Translations under genes and position numbers: made by a program
Shown here: piece after piece, positions 1 through 9,838 of the stretch
How the letters are laid out: every line of letters starts with the position of its first letter
Position numbering within the stretch: position 1 is the stretch's first letter
The notes under the pieces: model-generated
Database searches by the model: none
What the model was told of the DNA's origin: nothing
The model's input: only the letters and a program-made list of their open reading frames with translations
Assembly (NCBI RefSeq): GCF_004005485.1
Contig: NZ_RZUL01000001.1
Span: 124,001-188,000, forward strand
Length of the DNA stretch: 64,000 nt
Reading direction: 5' to 3'
From: Sphingobium algorifonticola
GTDB taxonomy: Bacteria > Pseudomonadota > Alphaproteobacteria > Sphingomonadales > Sphingomonadaceae

Positions 1-11
1 TGACAGATTAT

Positions 12-827
12 ATGACGATCACGGCCGATGCGCCGGTATCCCGCTCCGCGGCGATCAAGCTGTATGACGAAGCGGGCTTTGCGGGCATGCGCAAGGCGGG
101 GCGCCTCGCCGCCGAAATCCTCGACGCGCTGGTGCCGCATGTCGTGCCGGGCGTGAGCACCGGCGAGCTGGACGACATCGTGCGGCGCATGACGATCGAG
201 GGTGGCGGCGTGCCCGCGACGCTCGGCTATCGCGGTTACACGCATAGCTGCTGCACCTCGATCAACAATGTGATCTGTCATGGCATCCCCGGCGACTATC
301 GGCTGAAGGACGGCGATATCATCAACATCGACGTGACGCCGGTGGTGGACGGCTGGCACGGCGACACCAGCCGGATGTTCATTGCCGGGGACGCGCCGAT
401 CAAGGCGCGCAGGCTGATCGAAGTCACTTATGAATGCCTGATGCTGGGGATCGAACAGGCACGGCCGGGCAACCGGATCGGCGATATCGGCCATGCGATC
501 CAGCGGCATGCGGAACGGCACCGCTATGGGGTGGTGCGCGACTTCTGTGGCCATGGCCTTGGCCGCGTGTTCCACGACAGCCCCGAAGTCGTGCATCTGG
601 GTCGCCCCGGTTCCGGGCCGGAGCTGAAACCTGGCATGTTCTTCACGATCGAGCCGATGATCAACATCGGCAAGCCGGACATCCGGATGCTCGACGACGG
701 CTGGACTGCGGTCACGCGCGACCGCACATTGTCCGCGCAATTCGAACATTCGATCGGCATCACCGAAACGGGCTGCGAAATCTTCACGAAAAGCCCGACC
801 GGACTGGACGCGCCGCCCTACGTCTGA
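12..827 (+). CDS. map: Methionine aminopeptidase, type I
   Basis: Removes the initiator methionine from nascent cytoplasmic proteins. The 271-residue protein carries the five metal ligands of the family in order: Asp in NIDVTP, Asp in HGDTSR, His in CGHGLG, Glu in FTIEPM and Glu in QFEHS. Length fits the type I bacterial enzyme. The gene starts 11 bases into the window and a TGA lies at the very left edge, so an upstream gene may end there, but nothing can be said about it. Its 3' end overlaps the convergent acetyltransferase gene by 10 bases. Family assignment is firm. Confidence 0.95.
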   Translation: MTITADAPVSRSAAIKLYDEAGFAGMRKAGRLAAEILDALVPHVVPGVSTGELDDIVRRMTIEGGGVPATLGYRGYTHSCCTSINNVICHGIPGDYRLKDGDIINIDVTPVVDGWHGDTSRMFIAGDAPIKARRLIEVTYECLMLGIEQARPGNRIGDIGHAIQRHAERHRYGVVRDFCGHGLGRVFHDSPEVVHLGRPGSGPELKPGMFFTIEPMINIGKPDIRMLDDGWTAVTRDRTLSAQFEHSIGITETGCEIFTKSPTGLDAPPYV

Positions 828-1354
828 CGCGCCTCAGCGATGCGGTGTTCCAGATAGCGCACCTGTTTCGCGCCGCCGGGCAGGGTGGCGCGGCCGATTT
901 CGGCAAAACCCAGCCGTTCGTGAAACGCATCGGACGCCGGATTGGGCGGAACGCTGTTGATTTCGCAGACCACGCGGTCATGCCCTGCGTCCTGCGCCGC
1001 CCGGAACAGCGCCGCATAGAGGCTGCGCGCATGGCCCCGCCCCTGCGCCGCCTGCGCCACGACAACCCGATCGACATAGACGAAGCGCGCGAACCGATCG
1101 CGGAACCACAGGAAATTGGGGCTTTCATAGTCGGCGTCCTGATCGAACGCGACCAGCAGTGCGTCGGCATCCGCGCAGCTCTCTCCCACCCGCATTGCAA
1201 GAAACGCCTGCGCCACCAGATGTCGCAAACGCGGCGCGTCGAGCGGCGACAATTCAGCTTCATGCGCGGCGTTGAGCGCCAGCAGCGCCGTGGTCAGCGG
1301 TGCGCCATCAACGATGACATCGGCTGAAAGATCATGATGCACAAGGTTCGTCAC
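818..1354 (-). CDS. GNAT-family N-acetyltransferase
   Basis: A 178-residue single-domain protein. The core of the GNAT acetyl-CoA fold is visible: the strand FVYVDRVVVAQAAQGRGHAR contains the Q/R-x-x-G-x-G/A pyrophosphate loop (QAAQGRGHA), followed by ERLGFAEIG near the C-terminus. The substrate cannot be inferred. It starts at a GTG preceded about 10 bases upstream by GGAG, and overlaps the end of map by 10 bases in convergent orientation. The family is clear, the role unknown. Confidence 0.8.
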   Translation of the reverse strand: MTNLVHHDLSADVIVDGAPLTTALLALNAAHEAELSPLDAPRLRHLVAQAFLAMRVGESCADADALLVAFDQDADYESPNFLWFRDRFARFVYVDRVVVAQAAQGRGHARSLYAALFRAAQDAGHDRVVCEINSVPPNPASDAFHERLGFAEIGRATLPGGAKQVRYLEHRIAEARQT

Positions 1355-1523
1355 GCGCCGAGGACTCCAGACAGGCGGGAGGGCATAGCCTTATCGCGAC
1401 ACTGTGCCTAGCCAAGGTGCGCCCTGCCCAAAAATCCGGCATCCACTGTCGCCTTTGCCCGAAAACATGGCACTATCGACAAATCATGCTGCATCGCGGA
1501 AGCTGTTCCGGCGATTCGGCAAT

Positions 1524-1539
1524 TGGCACGGTAATTGTT
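1524..1539 (+). promoter_or_regulatory. Candidate sigma-54 promoter of glnB
   Basis: TTGGCACGGTAATTGTT fits the -24/-12 consensus TGGCACG-N4-TTGC at every position except the final C, which is T here, with the required 12-base step from GG to G. It lies about 85 bases before the glnB start, a typical place for a nitrogen-regulated promoter. No NtrC sites were identified, so this is a pattern match only. Confidence 0.4.
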
Positions 1540-1576
1540 TGTTTACGAGTGCGACATGCGCGCGGGGGGCGCGTAA

Positions 1577-1963
<387 letters not shown>

Positions 1964-2045
1964 CATCATCACCTCACGCGGGTGGCATCGCTCGCGATAG
2001 GAATAACCACTGCCCGCGGGGGCACTTACGGAAGGGTAAGCAACG

Positions 2046-3458
2046 ATGGCGAATAAGCCAAAAGACATTCTGAACATGATCGCGGAAAAGGAAATCGAAT
2101 GGGTCGATGTCCGCTTCACCGATCCCAAGGGCACATGGCATCACCTGACCATGTGCGCGGGCGTGATCGGCGAGGATGAGTTGACCGACGGGCTGATGTT
2201 CGACGGCTCCTCGATCGAGGGCTGGAAGGCGATCAACGAATCCGACATGATCCTGAAGCCCGATCTGGACGCAGTCTATTTCGACCCGTTCAGCGCGACG
2301 CCCATGATGATCCTGTTCTGCAACATCGTGGAGCCTTCCACCGGCGAGCTGTATGCCCGCGATCCGCGCTCGACTGCGGTGCGTGCCGAAGCCTATGTGA
2401 AGGCCGCCGGGTTCGGCGACACAGTGTACATCGGCCCGGAAGCCGAGTTCTTCATGTTCGACGACGTGAAGTTCGGCACGGATTATGCCGGCAGCTTCTT
2501 CAAGATCGACGACATCGAGCTGCCGACCAACACCGGCCGCGATTACGACGGCGGCAACATGGGCCATCGTCCGCGCGCCAAGGGTGGCTATTTCCCTGTC
2601 GCGCCGGTCGATCCCTGCACCGATATCCGCGCCGAAATGGTGTCGACCATGCTCGAAATGGGCCTGCCGTGCGACAAGCATCATCATGAAGTCGCCGCGG
2701 CGCAGCATGAGCTTGGCCTGACCTTCGGCACGCTGACGACCACGGCCGACCGCATGCAGATCTACAAATATGTTGTGAAGAACGTCGCCGCCGCTTATGG
2801 CAAGTCGGCCACGTTCATGCCCAAGCCGATCAAGGAAGACAATGGCTCCGGCATGCACACCCATATTTCGATCTGGGACAAGAAAAAGCCGCTGTTCGCG
2901 GGCGATGGCTATGCCGGTCTCTCCGACATGTGCCTCTATTTCATCGGCGGCGTCATCAAGCATGCCAAGGCCCTGAATGCCTTCACCAACCCCAGCACCA
3001 ACAGCTACAAGCGGCTGGTGCCGGGCTATGAAGCGCCGGTGCTGCTCGCCTATTCGGCGCGCAACCGTTCCGCCTCCTGCCGCATTCCTTATGGTGCGGG
3101 CGCCAAGGCGAAGCGCGTCGAGTTCCGCTTCCCCGATGCACTGGCCAATCCCTATCTCTGCTATTCGGCGCTGCTGATGGCGGGGCTCGACGGGATCGAG
3201 AACAAGATCCATCCCGGTGAAGCGATGGACAAGAATCTCTACGACCTGCCGCCCGAGGAACTGGCCGAAGTGCCCACCGTCTGCGCATCCTTGCGTGAGG
3301 CGCTGGACAGCCTGATCGCCGACCACGACTTCCTGCTGAAGGGTGACGTGTTCACAAAGGATCAGATCGAAGCCTACATCGAGTTGAAGTGGGACGAAGT
3401 GGCGCGTTGGGAAATGACACCTTCGCCCGTCGAATATGACATGTATTACAGCGGCTGA
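2046..3458 (+). CDS. glnA: Glutamine synthetase, type I
   Basis: ATP-dependent synthesis of glutamine from glutamate and ammonium in the cytoplasm; the main ammonium assimilation step. It has 470 residues, as expected for the dodecameric type I enzyme. Visible signatures are the beta-grasp motif [10 protein letters not shown], the metal/glutamate site [10 protein letters not shown], the ATP-site block [14 protein letters not shown], the NRSASCRIP loop and the adenylylation loop NLYDLPPEE with its tyrosine. The adenylylation tyrosine implies control by GlnE through the adjacent PII protein. A strong hairpin terminator follows the gene. Confidence 0.97.
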   Translation: MANKPKDILNMIAEKEIEWVDVRFTDPKGTWHHLTMCAGVIGEDELTDGLMFDGSSIEGWKAINESDMILKPDLDAVYFDPFSATPMMILFCNIVEPSTGELYARDPRSTAVRAEAYVKAAGFGDTVYIGPEAEFFMFDDVKFGTDYAGSFFKIDDIELPTNTGRDYDGGNMGHRPRAKGGYFPVAPVDPCTDIRAEMVSTMLEMGLPCDKHHHEVAAAQHELGLTFGTLTTTADRMQIYKYVVKNVAAAYGKSATFMPKPIKEDNGSGMHTHISIWDKKKPLFAGDGYAGLSDMCLYFIGGVIKHAKALNAFTNPSTNSYKRLVPGYEAPVLLAYSARNRSASCRIPYGAGAKAKRVEFRFPDALANPYLCYSALLMAGLDGIENKIHPGEAMDKNLYDLPPEELAEVPTVCASLREALDSLIADHDFLLKGDVFTKDQIEAYIELKWDEVARWEMTPSPVEYDMYYSG

Positions 3459-3539
3459 TATTCGGTCGGCTGAGTTCGAGGCGGCTGGGGGGTAGCAGCC
3501 GCATCAGCAGGGACCGGCCCTTGCCCGTTCCCTGACACG

Positions 3540-3570
3540 AAGGCCCGGCTGTGCGAGGCAGCCGGGCCTT
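3540..3570 (+). terminator. Rho-independent-type terminator after glnA
   Basis: A perfect 11-bp stem (AAGGCCCGGCT / AGCCGGGCCTT) with a 9-base loop begins 81 bases after the glnA stop and is followed by CTTCTTCG. The T content is modest but the stem is very GC-rich. It closes the glnB-glnA unit. Confidence 0.8.
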
Positions 3571-3589
3571 CTTCGTGCGATCGTTACAG

Positions 3590-3627
3590 TGGCATATGCC
3601 ATACAACATCCATGTTCTTGCATACAA
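3590..3627 (+). promoter_or_regulatory. Candidate control region before the PQQ dehydrogenase
   Basis: The 330-base gap 3459-3788 holds the glnA terminator and this AT-richer block. Here a perfect palindrome TGGCATATGCCA (3590-3601) is followed by two direct CATACAA copies at 3600 and 3621, exactly 21 bases (two helical turns) apart. Between them lies the interrupted repeat AACAT-CC-ATGTT (3605-3616). This arrangement is typical of transcription-factor sites. The IclR protein encoded at 8884-9744 is the nearest candidate regulator, which is an inference. The rest of the gap shows nothing recognisable. Confidence 0.4.
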
Positions 3628-3788
3628 AATATCTCACTCCTTGAGGGAGCCTGCGGCGGGCGCATTGACAACAGCGCCCGCGAACGGGACTTTCGTGACC
3701 ATATCAACGGCGGGGATTTTCCCGTCATTGCAAATGGAAGCACCCGCCCCAGCACAGGGCAACGGTGTCTCGGGGGAGAGGGCAAAGG

Positions 3789-5834
3789 ATGCGCGACGGC
3801 TTCACCCGGCGGGAGATGTGCACGACCGGCATCGCGATGGTGCTGGCGGCACAGACCGGGCGCGCGTTCGGTCAGGTGTCGGGGCTGCGTTCACCGCCGC
3901 GACTGAAGGTTCCAGGCGACGTCACGCTGTCCGCAGGAACCGACAAGGGCGAATGGCGCACCTATGGCGGCACCTTGTCGAGCACCCGTTATTCACCGCT
4001 CGACCAGATCACGGCTGACAATTTCTCGACGCTCGAAGTGGCTTGGCGGTTCCGCCCCGACAATCTGGGTCCGGTGCCCGATCCCAATCTTCAGGCAACG
4101 CCGCTGATGATCGACGGCATATTGTATCTGACGGCGGGATCGCGGCGCGCGGCCGTGGCGCTCGACAGCCGCACCGGCGAGATGCTGTGGAAATATAATA
4201 TCGACGAGGGCATTCGCGGGCAGAAAGCCGCCCGCCCCGGCAGCGGCAGGGGCCTGAGCTACTGGAGCGACGGCACCGAAAAGCGCATCATCTATGTGAC
4301 GCCGGGCTATCGCATGATCGCGCTCGACGCGAAGACCGGACGCCCTGTGCCGGGTTTTGGTGACAACGGTGTCGTCGATCTCAAGACGCAGCTTGGCCAG
4401 GATGCCGACATCGATCTGGATACCGCCGACATCGGTTTGCACGCCACGCCGCTCGTGGTCGGCGACGTGATCGTGGTGGGTGCGGCGCATCTGCCCTCCT
4501 CCACGCCGATGAAGAAGCATATCAAGGGCGCCATTCGCGGCTATGACGCGCGCAGCGGCAAGCGCCTCTGGATATTCAACACCATTCCGCAAAAGGGCGA
4601 GTTCGGTCACGAGACCTGGCTCAATGGATCGGAAGTCTACACCGGCAACGCGGGAAGCTGGGCGCAGATGAGCGCCGACCCGGAATTGGGGCTGGTCTAT
4701 GTCGGCATCGAACTGCCGACAGGCGACTGGTATGGCGGGTCGCGGCCTGGCGCTGGCCTGTTCGGCGAAAGCCTCGTCGCGCTGGACGCGAACACCGGGG
4801 AACGGCGCTGGCATTTTCAGCTCGTGCATCACGGCATCTGGGATTTCGACATTCCCTGCGCGTCGATCCTGGCCGACATCACCGTCAACGGCCGCAAGAT
4901 CAAGGCCGTCGCCCAACCCAGCAAGCAGGCCTGGGTCTATGTGTTCGATCGCGAAACGGGGAAGCCGGTATGGCCGATCCCGGAGCGCAAGGTGCCGATC
5001 GGCGACGTGCCGACGGAATGGTATTCGCCCACCCAGCCGCATGTCACAAAGCCGCCCGCCTTCGACCGGCAGGGCGTCACGGTGGACGACCTTATTGATT
5101 TTACGCCGGAACTGCGCGCCGAAGCCGAAAAGCTGATCCAGGATTACCGCATCGGCCCGCTGTTCACGCCCGCGACCTTCAGCCGCTATCCCCGGCCACG
5201 CGCATCGATCGTTGCGCCTTATGGCGATGGGGCGGGCCAATGGCCGGGCGGCGCGCTCGATCCCGAAAGCAACATTCTCTACATTTTCTCGAACTCCGCA
5301 TTTGGCGCATTTGCTAACCGGCCTGCCGATCCCAAAGTAACTGACCAGGCGATGGTGCCGGGGCTGATCCCGCCGCCCGGAGAGACGGCACGACGACCCA
5401 ACCGGCTGACCGTCCAGGGCCTGCCACTGCTCAAGCCGCCTTATGGCCGCATCACCGCGCTGGACCTGAACAAGGGATCGATGCTGTGGCAGGTGCCGCA
5501 TGGCGAAACGCCCGATGACGTCCGCAACAATCCCGCGCTCAAGGGGCTGACCATCCCGACGACCGGCAGTTTCGGCAAGGTCGGTACGCTGGTCACCCGC
5601 ACGTTGATCATCGCCGGGGAAGGCACGGTCACCACGGCGGAAGACGGCAGCAAGGGCGCGTGGCTGAAGGCCTATGACAAACGCACCGGCGCGCAGGTGG
5701 GCCGCGTCCGCATGGCCAAGCGTGCCACCGGATCACCCATGACCTATTCGGTCGATGGTCAGCAATATGTCGTGATCGCCATGACCTCTCCCGGCGAGCC
5801 GGGGGAACTGGTCGCCTATCGCCTGCCCCGATGA
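3789..5834 (+). CDS. PQQ-dependent dehydrogenase, Tat-exported
   Basis: A quinoprotein expected to oxidise an alcohol, aldose or polyol in the periplasm and pass electrons to the respiratory chain. From ATG 3789 it has 681 residues. The N-terminus carries a twin-arginine signal (FTRREMC, then a hydrophobic stretch ending near RAFGQ). The body shows repeated eight-bladed-propeller motifs of the type ALDSRTGEMLW, ALDANTGERRW and ALDLNKGSMLW, with the family motif HHGIWDFDIP. No heme motif CxxCH and no N-terminal membrane anchor domain are present, so a separate electron acceptor is needed. The start was chosen for its preceding GGGGGAGAGGG; an upstream in-frame start at 3765 is possible. It leads a same-strand run that includes the first acetaldehyde dehydrogenase/aldolase pair. 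The substrate is unknown. Confidence 0.85.
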   Translation: MRDGFTRREMCTTGIAMVLAAQTGRAFGQVSGLRSPPRLKVPGDVTLSAGTDKGEWRTYGGTLSSTRYSPLDQITADNFSTLEVAWRFRPDNLGPVPDPNLQATPLMIDGILYLTAGSRRAAVALDSRTGEMLWKYNIDEGIRGQKAARPGSGRGLSYWSDGTEKRIIYVTPGYRMIALDAKTGRPVPGFGDNGVVDLKTQLGQDADIDLDTADIGLHATPLVVGDVIVVGAAHLPSSTPMKKHIKGAIRGYDARSGKRLWIFNTIPQKGEFGHETWLNGSEVYTGNAGSWAQMSADPELGLVYVGIELPTGDWYGGSRPGAGLFGESLVALDANTGERRWHFQLVHHGIWDFDIPCASILADITVNGRKIKAVAQPSKQAWVYVFDRETGKPVWPIPERKVPIGDVPTEWYSPTQPHVTKPPAFDRQGVTVDDLIDFTPELRAEAEKLIQDYRIGPLFTPATFSRYPRPRASIVAPYGDGAGQWPGGALDPESNILYIFSNSAFGAFANRPADPKVTDQAMVPGLIPPPGETARRPNRLTVQGLPLLKPPYGRITALDLNKGSMLWQVPHGETPDDVRNNPALKGLTIPTTGSFGKVGTLVTRTLIIAGEGTVTTAEDGSKGAWLKAYDKRTGAQVGRVRMAKRATGSPMTYSVDGQQYVVIAMTSPGEPGELVAYRLPR

Positions 5835-5888
5835 GCAGGCCACGCACTGGCATGGCGCCGGGGGGAAACGCATGATGAGAAAACGGAC

Positions 5889-6839
5889 ATGAGCGAGGAA
5901 CGGCCAAAAGCGAAAGTCGCCATCATCGGGTCGGGGAATATCGGCACCGACCTGATGATCAAGATCATGCGCACGTCGGACATTCTGGAAATGGGCGCGT
6001 TCGTCGGCATAGACGCCGAATCCGACGGCCTGAAGCGTGCGCAGCGCATGGGCGTCGCGACCACGCACGAGGGGATGGAAGGGCTGACGCGCCTGCCCGT
6101 CTGGCCCGAAATCGCTGTCATATTCGACGCCACATCGGCCGGGGCGCACCGCCATCATGATGCGCTGGCCCAGGCGGCGGGCAAGCTGATGATCGACCTG
6201 ACGCCTGCCGCAATCGGCCCCTATGTCATACCGGTGGTCAACGGCGACGCGCATATCGACGCCACCAACGTCAACATGGTGACGTGCGGCGGCCAGGCCA
6301 CCATTCCGATCGTGGCGGCGGTATCTTCGGTCGCGACCGTGCATTACGCTGAAATCGTCGCCTCGATCGCGTCGAAATCGGCAGGGCCCGGCACCCGCGC
6401 GAACATCGACGAGTTCACCGAAACGACCTCGCGCGGGATCGAGGACGTCGGCGGCGCGGCCAGAGGCAAAGCCATCATCATCCTCAATCCGGCCGAACCG
6501 CCAATGATCATGCGCGACACCGTGTTCACTCTGTCATCCGGTGCCGACGAAAGCGTGATCGAGGCGGCGGTCGAGACCATGGTGGAGCGGGTGCGGAGCT
6601 ATGTGCCGGGCTATCGCCTGAAACAGCCGGTCCAGTTCGAGCGGTTCGGCTCCAACAATCCCGCGCATATCCCCGGATATGGCCTGTTCGAAGGCACCAA
6701 GGCGTCGGTCTATCTGGAGGTGGAAGGTGCCGCGCATTATCTGCCCGCCTATGCCGGCAATCTGGATATCATGACGTCGGCGGGACTGCGCACGGCCGAG
6801 CGGATCATGGAACGTCGCATGGGGGGGCTAGCCGCATGA
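5889..6839 (+). CDS. Acetaldehyde dehydrogenase (acylating), copy 1
   Basis: Converts a short aldehyde plus CoA and NAD+ to acyl-CoA; DmpF/MhpF/BphJ family, 316 residues. The Rossmann motif is [13 protein letters not shown] near the N-terminus, and the catalytic cysteine lies in [12 protein letters not shown]. It overlaps the following aldolase by the four bases ATGA, matching the aldolase-dehydrogenase complex in which the aldehyde is channelled. The usual partner hydratase is absent here. A close paralogue lies at 30058-30999. The neighbourhood (PQQ dehydrogenase, lactonase-like proteins) suggests a non-aromatic 4-hydroxy-2-oxo acid as source, which is an inference. Confidence 0.93.
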   Translation: MSEERPKAKVAIIGSGNIGTDLMIKIMRTSDILEMGAFVGIDAESDGLKRAQRMGVATTHEGMEGLTRLPVWPEIAVIFDATSAGAHRHHDALAQAAGKLMIDLTPAAIGPYVIPVVNGDAHIDATNVNMVTCGGQATIPIVAAVSSVATVHYAEIVASIASKSAGPGTRANIDEFTETTSRGIEDVGGAARGKAIIILNPAEPPMIMRDTVFTLSSGADESVIEAAVETMVERVRSYVPGYRLKQPVQFERFGSNNPAHIPGYGLFEGTKASVYLEVEGAAHYLPAYAGNLDIMTSAGLRTAERIMERRMGGLAA

Positions 6840-7882
6840 CCGCCTTCGACCCCGTGACGACGAAAATCTTCGTGCAGGACGTCACCCTGCGCGATGGGAT
6901 GCACGCCATCCGCCATCAATATGGCATCGATCATGTCCAGGCCATCGCCCGCGCGCTGGACGACGCCAAAGTCGACGCTATCGAAGTGTCCCATGGCGAC
7001 GGCTTGAACGGCTCCAGCTTCAACTATGGCTTTGGCGCGCATACCGACTGGGAATGGATCGAGGCGGCAGCCGACGTGATGCAGCATGCACGGCTGACGA
7101 CGCTGCTGATCCCCGGGATCGGCACCATCGAACAGTTGCGGCATGCCTATGCGCTGGGCGTGCGGTCTGTCCGTGTGGCCACGCATTGCACGGAAGCCGA
7201 CATATCCCGCCAGCATATTGCGGCCGCGCGCGATCTGGGCATGGATGTGTCGGGTTTTCTGATGATGAGCCATATGAGCGATCCCGACGCTCTGGCGCAG
7301 CAGGCCAAGCTCATGGAAAGCTATGGCGCGCATTGCGTGTATGTGACCGACAGCGGCGGCGCGCTCGACATGGACGGCTATCGCGCCCGTCTGGAAGCCT
7401 ATGACCGGGTCCTCAAGCCGGAGACCGAGCGCGGCATCCATGCCCATCACAATCTGTCGCTGGGCGTCGCCAATTCGATCGTCGGGGTGCAGGCGGGCGC
7501 GATCCGGGTCGATGCCAGCCTGGCGGGCATGGGCGCGGGCGCGGGCAATGCCCCGCTCGAAGTGTTCATCGCCGCGATCGAGCGCAAGGGCTGGCGGCAC
7601 GGCTGCGACCTGTTCAAGCTGATGGACGCGGCCGAGACTCTCGTCCGCCCGTTGCAGGATCGCCCCGTGCAGGTCGATCGCGAGACGCTCAGCCTTGGGT
7701 TTGCGGGCGTCTATTCCAGCTTTCTGCGGCACGCCGAACGGGCATCTGCCGACTATGGCATCGACACCCGCGACATATTGATCGAACTCGGCCGCCGAAA
7801 GATGGTCGGCGGACAGGAAGACATGATCGTCGACGTCGCGCTCGACCTGCAAAGGCAGGCTGGCCCACAGGCCAGACAATGA
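6836..7882 (+). CDS. 4-hydroxy-2-oxovalerate aldolase, copy 1
   Basis: Class II, divalent-metal retro-aldolase splitting 4-hydroxy-2-oxo acids to pyruvate and an aldehyde; DmpG/MhpE/BphI family. It has 348 residues. Signatures: [16 protein letters not shown] at the N-terminus (catalytic base His and metal Asp), [10 protein letters not shown] in the barrel, and the metal histidines in [15 protein letters not shown]. The C-terminal communication domain that binds the dehydrogenase is present ([15 protein letters not shown]). Translation is coupled to the dehydrogenase by ATGA. A stretch of 41 bases (7448-7488) is identical to copy 2 (31608-31648), showing close kinship of the two loci. Confidence 0.93.
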   Translation: MTAFDPVTTKIFVQDVTLRDGMHAIRHQYGIDHVQAIARALDDAKVDAIEVSHGDGLNGSSFNYGFGAHTDWEWIEAAADVMQHARLTTLLIPGIGTIEQLRHAYALGVRSVRVATHCTEADISRQHIAAARDLGMDVSGFLMMSHMSDPDALAQQAKLMESYGAHCVYVTDSGGALDMDGYRARLEAYDRVLKPETERGIHAHHNLSLGVANSIVGVQAGAIRVDASLAGMGAGAGNAPLEVFIAAIERKGWRHGCDLFKLMDAAETLVRPLQDRPVQVDRETLSLGFAGVYSSFLRHAERASADYGIDTRDILIELGRRKMVGGQEDMIVDVALDLQRQAGPQARQ

Positions 7883-7900
7883 CTGCATGACAGTAGAGGG

Positions 7901-8830
7901 ATGAGGATAATGGACACCATGAACATGCATCGCCGCCACATGCTGGGCGGCATCGCCGGTCTGGCGGCACTGAGCGCCTTTCCCGCCATGACGCGCGCTG
8001 CCGCGCCGGACATCACGAAGGTCAAGACCCGCACGACCGGCAAGGTCGAGGTGCTCTACAAGTCGCCTTATTATGGTCCCAACGGCATGTGGGTGTCGCC
8101 GGAAGGGCTGTGGATCATCCACCAGATCGACGAAAATCAGGCGACGCTGATCGACATCGATACCGGCAAGCTCATTCGCGAGGTGCGCTGCGAAGGCGTG
8201 CTGCGCGCAAGCGGCATCTGTCTCGACGAACAGGGCATCATGTGGATCGGATCGACGTACAACCGCCTCATCGTCGCCTGCGATCCGGCGACCGGCAAGG
8301 CGATGCGCAAGTATAGCACGCCCGGCGCGGGGCAGATCTATTCGATGAAGGGCGATGTGAAGGGCCAGCGCACGCCGCTGCAACCCGCCTATCCCGCCCC
8401 TGCGCCTTCGGGACCGCGCCCTTCGGGACGACGCGGCGCAGGCGAACAGGAACTGACGGCGACCGAAGGCCCGGCCGGAACCGGCGCACACTGCATCCTG
8501 CCCAAGAACAATCTGCTGTTCGTCAATGTGCCGCCCGCCCGCGCCATCTTCGCGATCGACAAGACAAGCTGGCAGGTCGAAAACAGCTTTCCCACCGCAG
8601 GCGACCGGCCCCATGACATGACCTGGGTGGATGCCGCCAAGGACCGCCTGTGGTGCTCCGATTCCAACTACAACGCTTTTTTCCTGCATGATGCGGCAAC
8701 CGGTGTCATACTGGAGCGCGTGAACCTGCCGGAAGGATCGCCGGTCATTCACGGGGCAAAGCTGCACAACGGCTTTATGTACATGTGCGACGACGTCGGC
8801 TGGGTCAGCCGGGTTCGATTTTCAACCTGA
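7901..8830 (+). CDS. Exported beta-propeller (SMP-30/NHL-like) protein
   Basis: A 309-residue protein with an export signal (HRRHMLGGIAGLAALSAF, ending near TRAAA) that resembles a Tat leader with a double arginine. The mature part shows repeating propeller strands (GPNGMWVSPEGLWIIHQ, ASGICLDEQGIMWIGS, PHDMTWVDAAKDRLWCSD). Such folds occur in lactonases, strictosidine-synthase-like hydrolases and quinoprotein partners; no catalytic set can be fixed by eye. The start could be 7901, 7910 or 7919; 7901 follows TAGAGGG. It is 18 bases after the aldolase, so probably co-transcribed. A proline- and glycine-rich insertion lies near residues 160-185. Confidence 0.65.
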   Translation: MRIMDTMNMHRRHMLGGIAGLAALSAFPAMTRAAAPDITKVKTRTTGKVEVLYKSPYYGPNGMWVSPEGLWIIHQIDENQATLIDIDTGKLIREVRCEGVLRASGICLDEQGIMWIGSTYNRLIVACDPATGKAMRKYSTPGAGQIYSMKGDVKGQRTPLQPAYPAPAPSGPRPSGRRGAGEQELTATEGPAGTGAHCILPKNNLLFVNVPPARAIFAIDKTSWQVENSFPTAGDRPHDMTWVDAAKDRLWCSDSNYNAFFLHDAATGVILERVNLPEGSPVIHGAKLHNGFMYMCDDVGWVSRVRFST

Positions 8831-8883
8831 GGGCGACCCCGGCGGGACAAGCGGGGCGACAAGGATGTGACGGGAGACGGATG

Positions 8884-9744
8884 ATGGCGACACCCAGAAA
8901 CAAGTCGGTGCAGAAGGCCTTCAAGATGCTGAGAGCCTTTCAGGAGCCGAACGAATGGCTGACCAGTGCCGAACTCAGCCGCCGGGCGCAATTGCCCGAA
9001 GCGTCGGGATACCGGCTGATCCAGACGCTGCTGGAGATCGGCGCGGTCATCCGCGACGATCGCGGCCGCTATGGTCCCGGCATGCTGCTGGTTTCGCTGT
9101 CGCGCTATGTCGCCCATGAGCGCCTGCTGCGGGACGCCGCCAACACGATATTGGAGGATCTGGCGGCGGAACTCGACCTCATCGTCCATATGGGCGTGCT
9201 GGAGGACGGCATGGTCACATATGTCGCCAAGGCAGGCACCAACGAGCGGTTCCTTGTCCACACCCGCGTCGGCACGCAGCTTGAGGCTTATTGCTCGGGC
9301 CTTGGCAAGGTTCTGCTCGCCGCTCTGCCCGCGCATGAATTGGAAGCGTTTCTGGTCGAAGGCGAGCTGATCGCGCTGACGCCCAATACCATTACCGACG
9401 CCCATGCCTTCCGCGACGAGATCGCGCTGGTGCGGCGGCGTGGATGGGCCATCGACAATTGCGAGATTGCGAACGACCTGCGTTGTGTCGCGGTGCCCGT
9501 GATCGACAGCAGCGGGCGAACGGTTGCCGCCATTTCCTCTTCCGATTCGGCCGATCGGATGACGGAAGCCCGGCTGTCCGAAGTGCGCGACGCGCTGGCG
9601 ATGGCGGCGCGGGCGATCGGCGCGCAGATATACCGGACAAGCGGCCCTTCGCCGTTCCGCCTGCCCGCCGTCGGCACGGAAGCGCCGTTGCTGCGCAGCG
9701 GGAAGGCGCGCAGCATCGGACTGCCCGGCCGCCAGCCGCACTGA
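8884..9744 (+). CDS. IclR-family transcriptional regulator
   Basis: A 286-residue regulator. The N-terminal winged helix (KSVQKAFKMLRAFQE, then LTSAELSRRAQLPEASGYRLIQTL) is followed by the IclR effector domain containing LIVHMGVLEDG, RVGTQLEAYCSGLGKVLLAAL and a C-terminal VAAISSSDSADRM block. IclR proteins usually bind an aromatic or sugar acid and control adjacent catabolic genes. It sits between the exported propeller protein and an MFS permease, so it likely governs this island. The ATG at 8884 has the best spacing to GGGAG; the adjacent ATG at 8881 is also possible. Confidence 0.9.
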   Translation: MATPRNKSVQKAFKMLRAFQEPNEWLTSAELSRRAQLPEASGYRLIQTLLEIGAVIRDDRGRYGPGMLLVSLSRYVAHERLLRDAANTILEDLAAELDLIVHMGVLEDGMVTYVAKAGTNERFLVHTRVGTQLEAYCSGLGKVLLAALPAHELEAFLVEGELIALTPNTITDAHAFRDEIALVRRRGWAIDNCEIANDLRCVAVPVIDSSGRTVAAISSSDSADRMTEARLSEVRDALAMAARAIGAQIYRTSGPSPFRLPAVGTEAPLLRSGKARSIGLPGRQPH

Positions 9745-9838
9745 CCATGACCAAGGCTAGCATAATGATGACCATCGACGCGGCCATTTTCGCCCGGCCT
9801 GCGGCCTTGACACGCCGCAGGTGCGCCTGCGTGGGACA

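Noticed and set aside
6749..8767. Long minus-strand frame opposite the first aldolase gene (and a similar one at 30909-32255)
   Set aside because: Both are antisense shadows. Their resemblance to each other simply mirrors the paralogy of the two aldolase genes.
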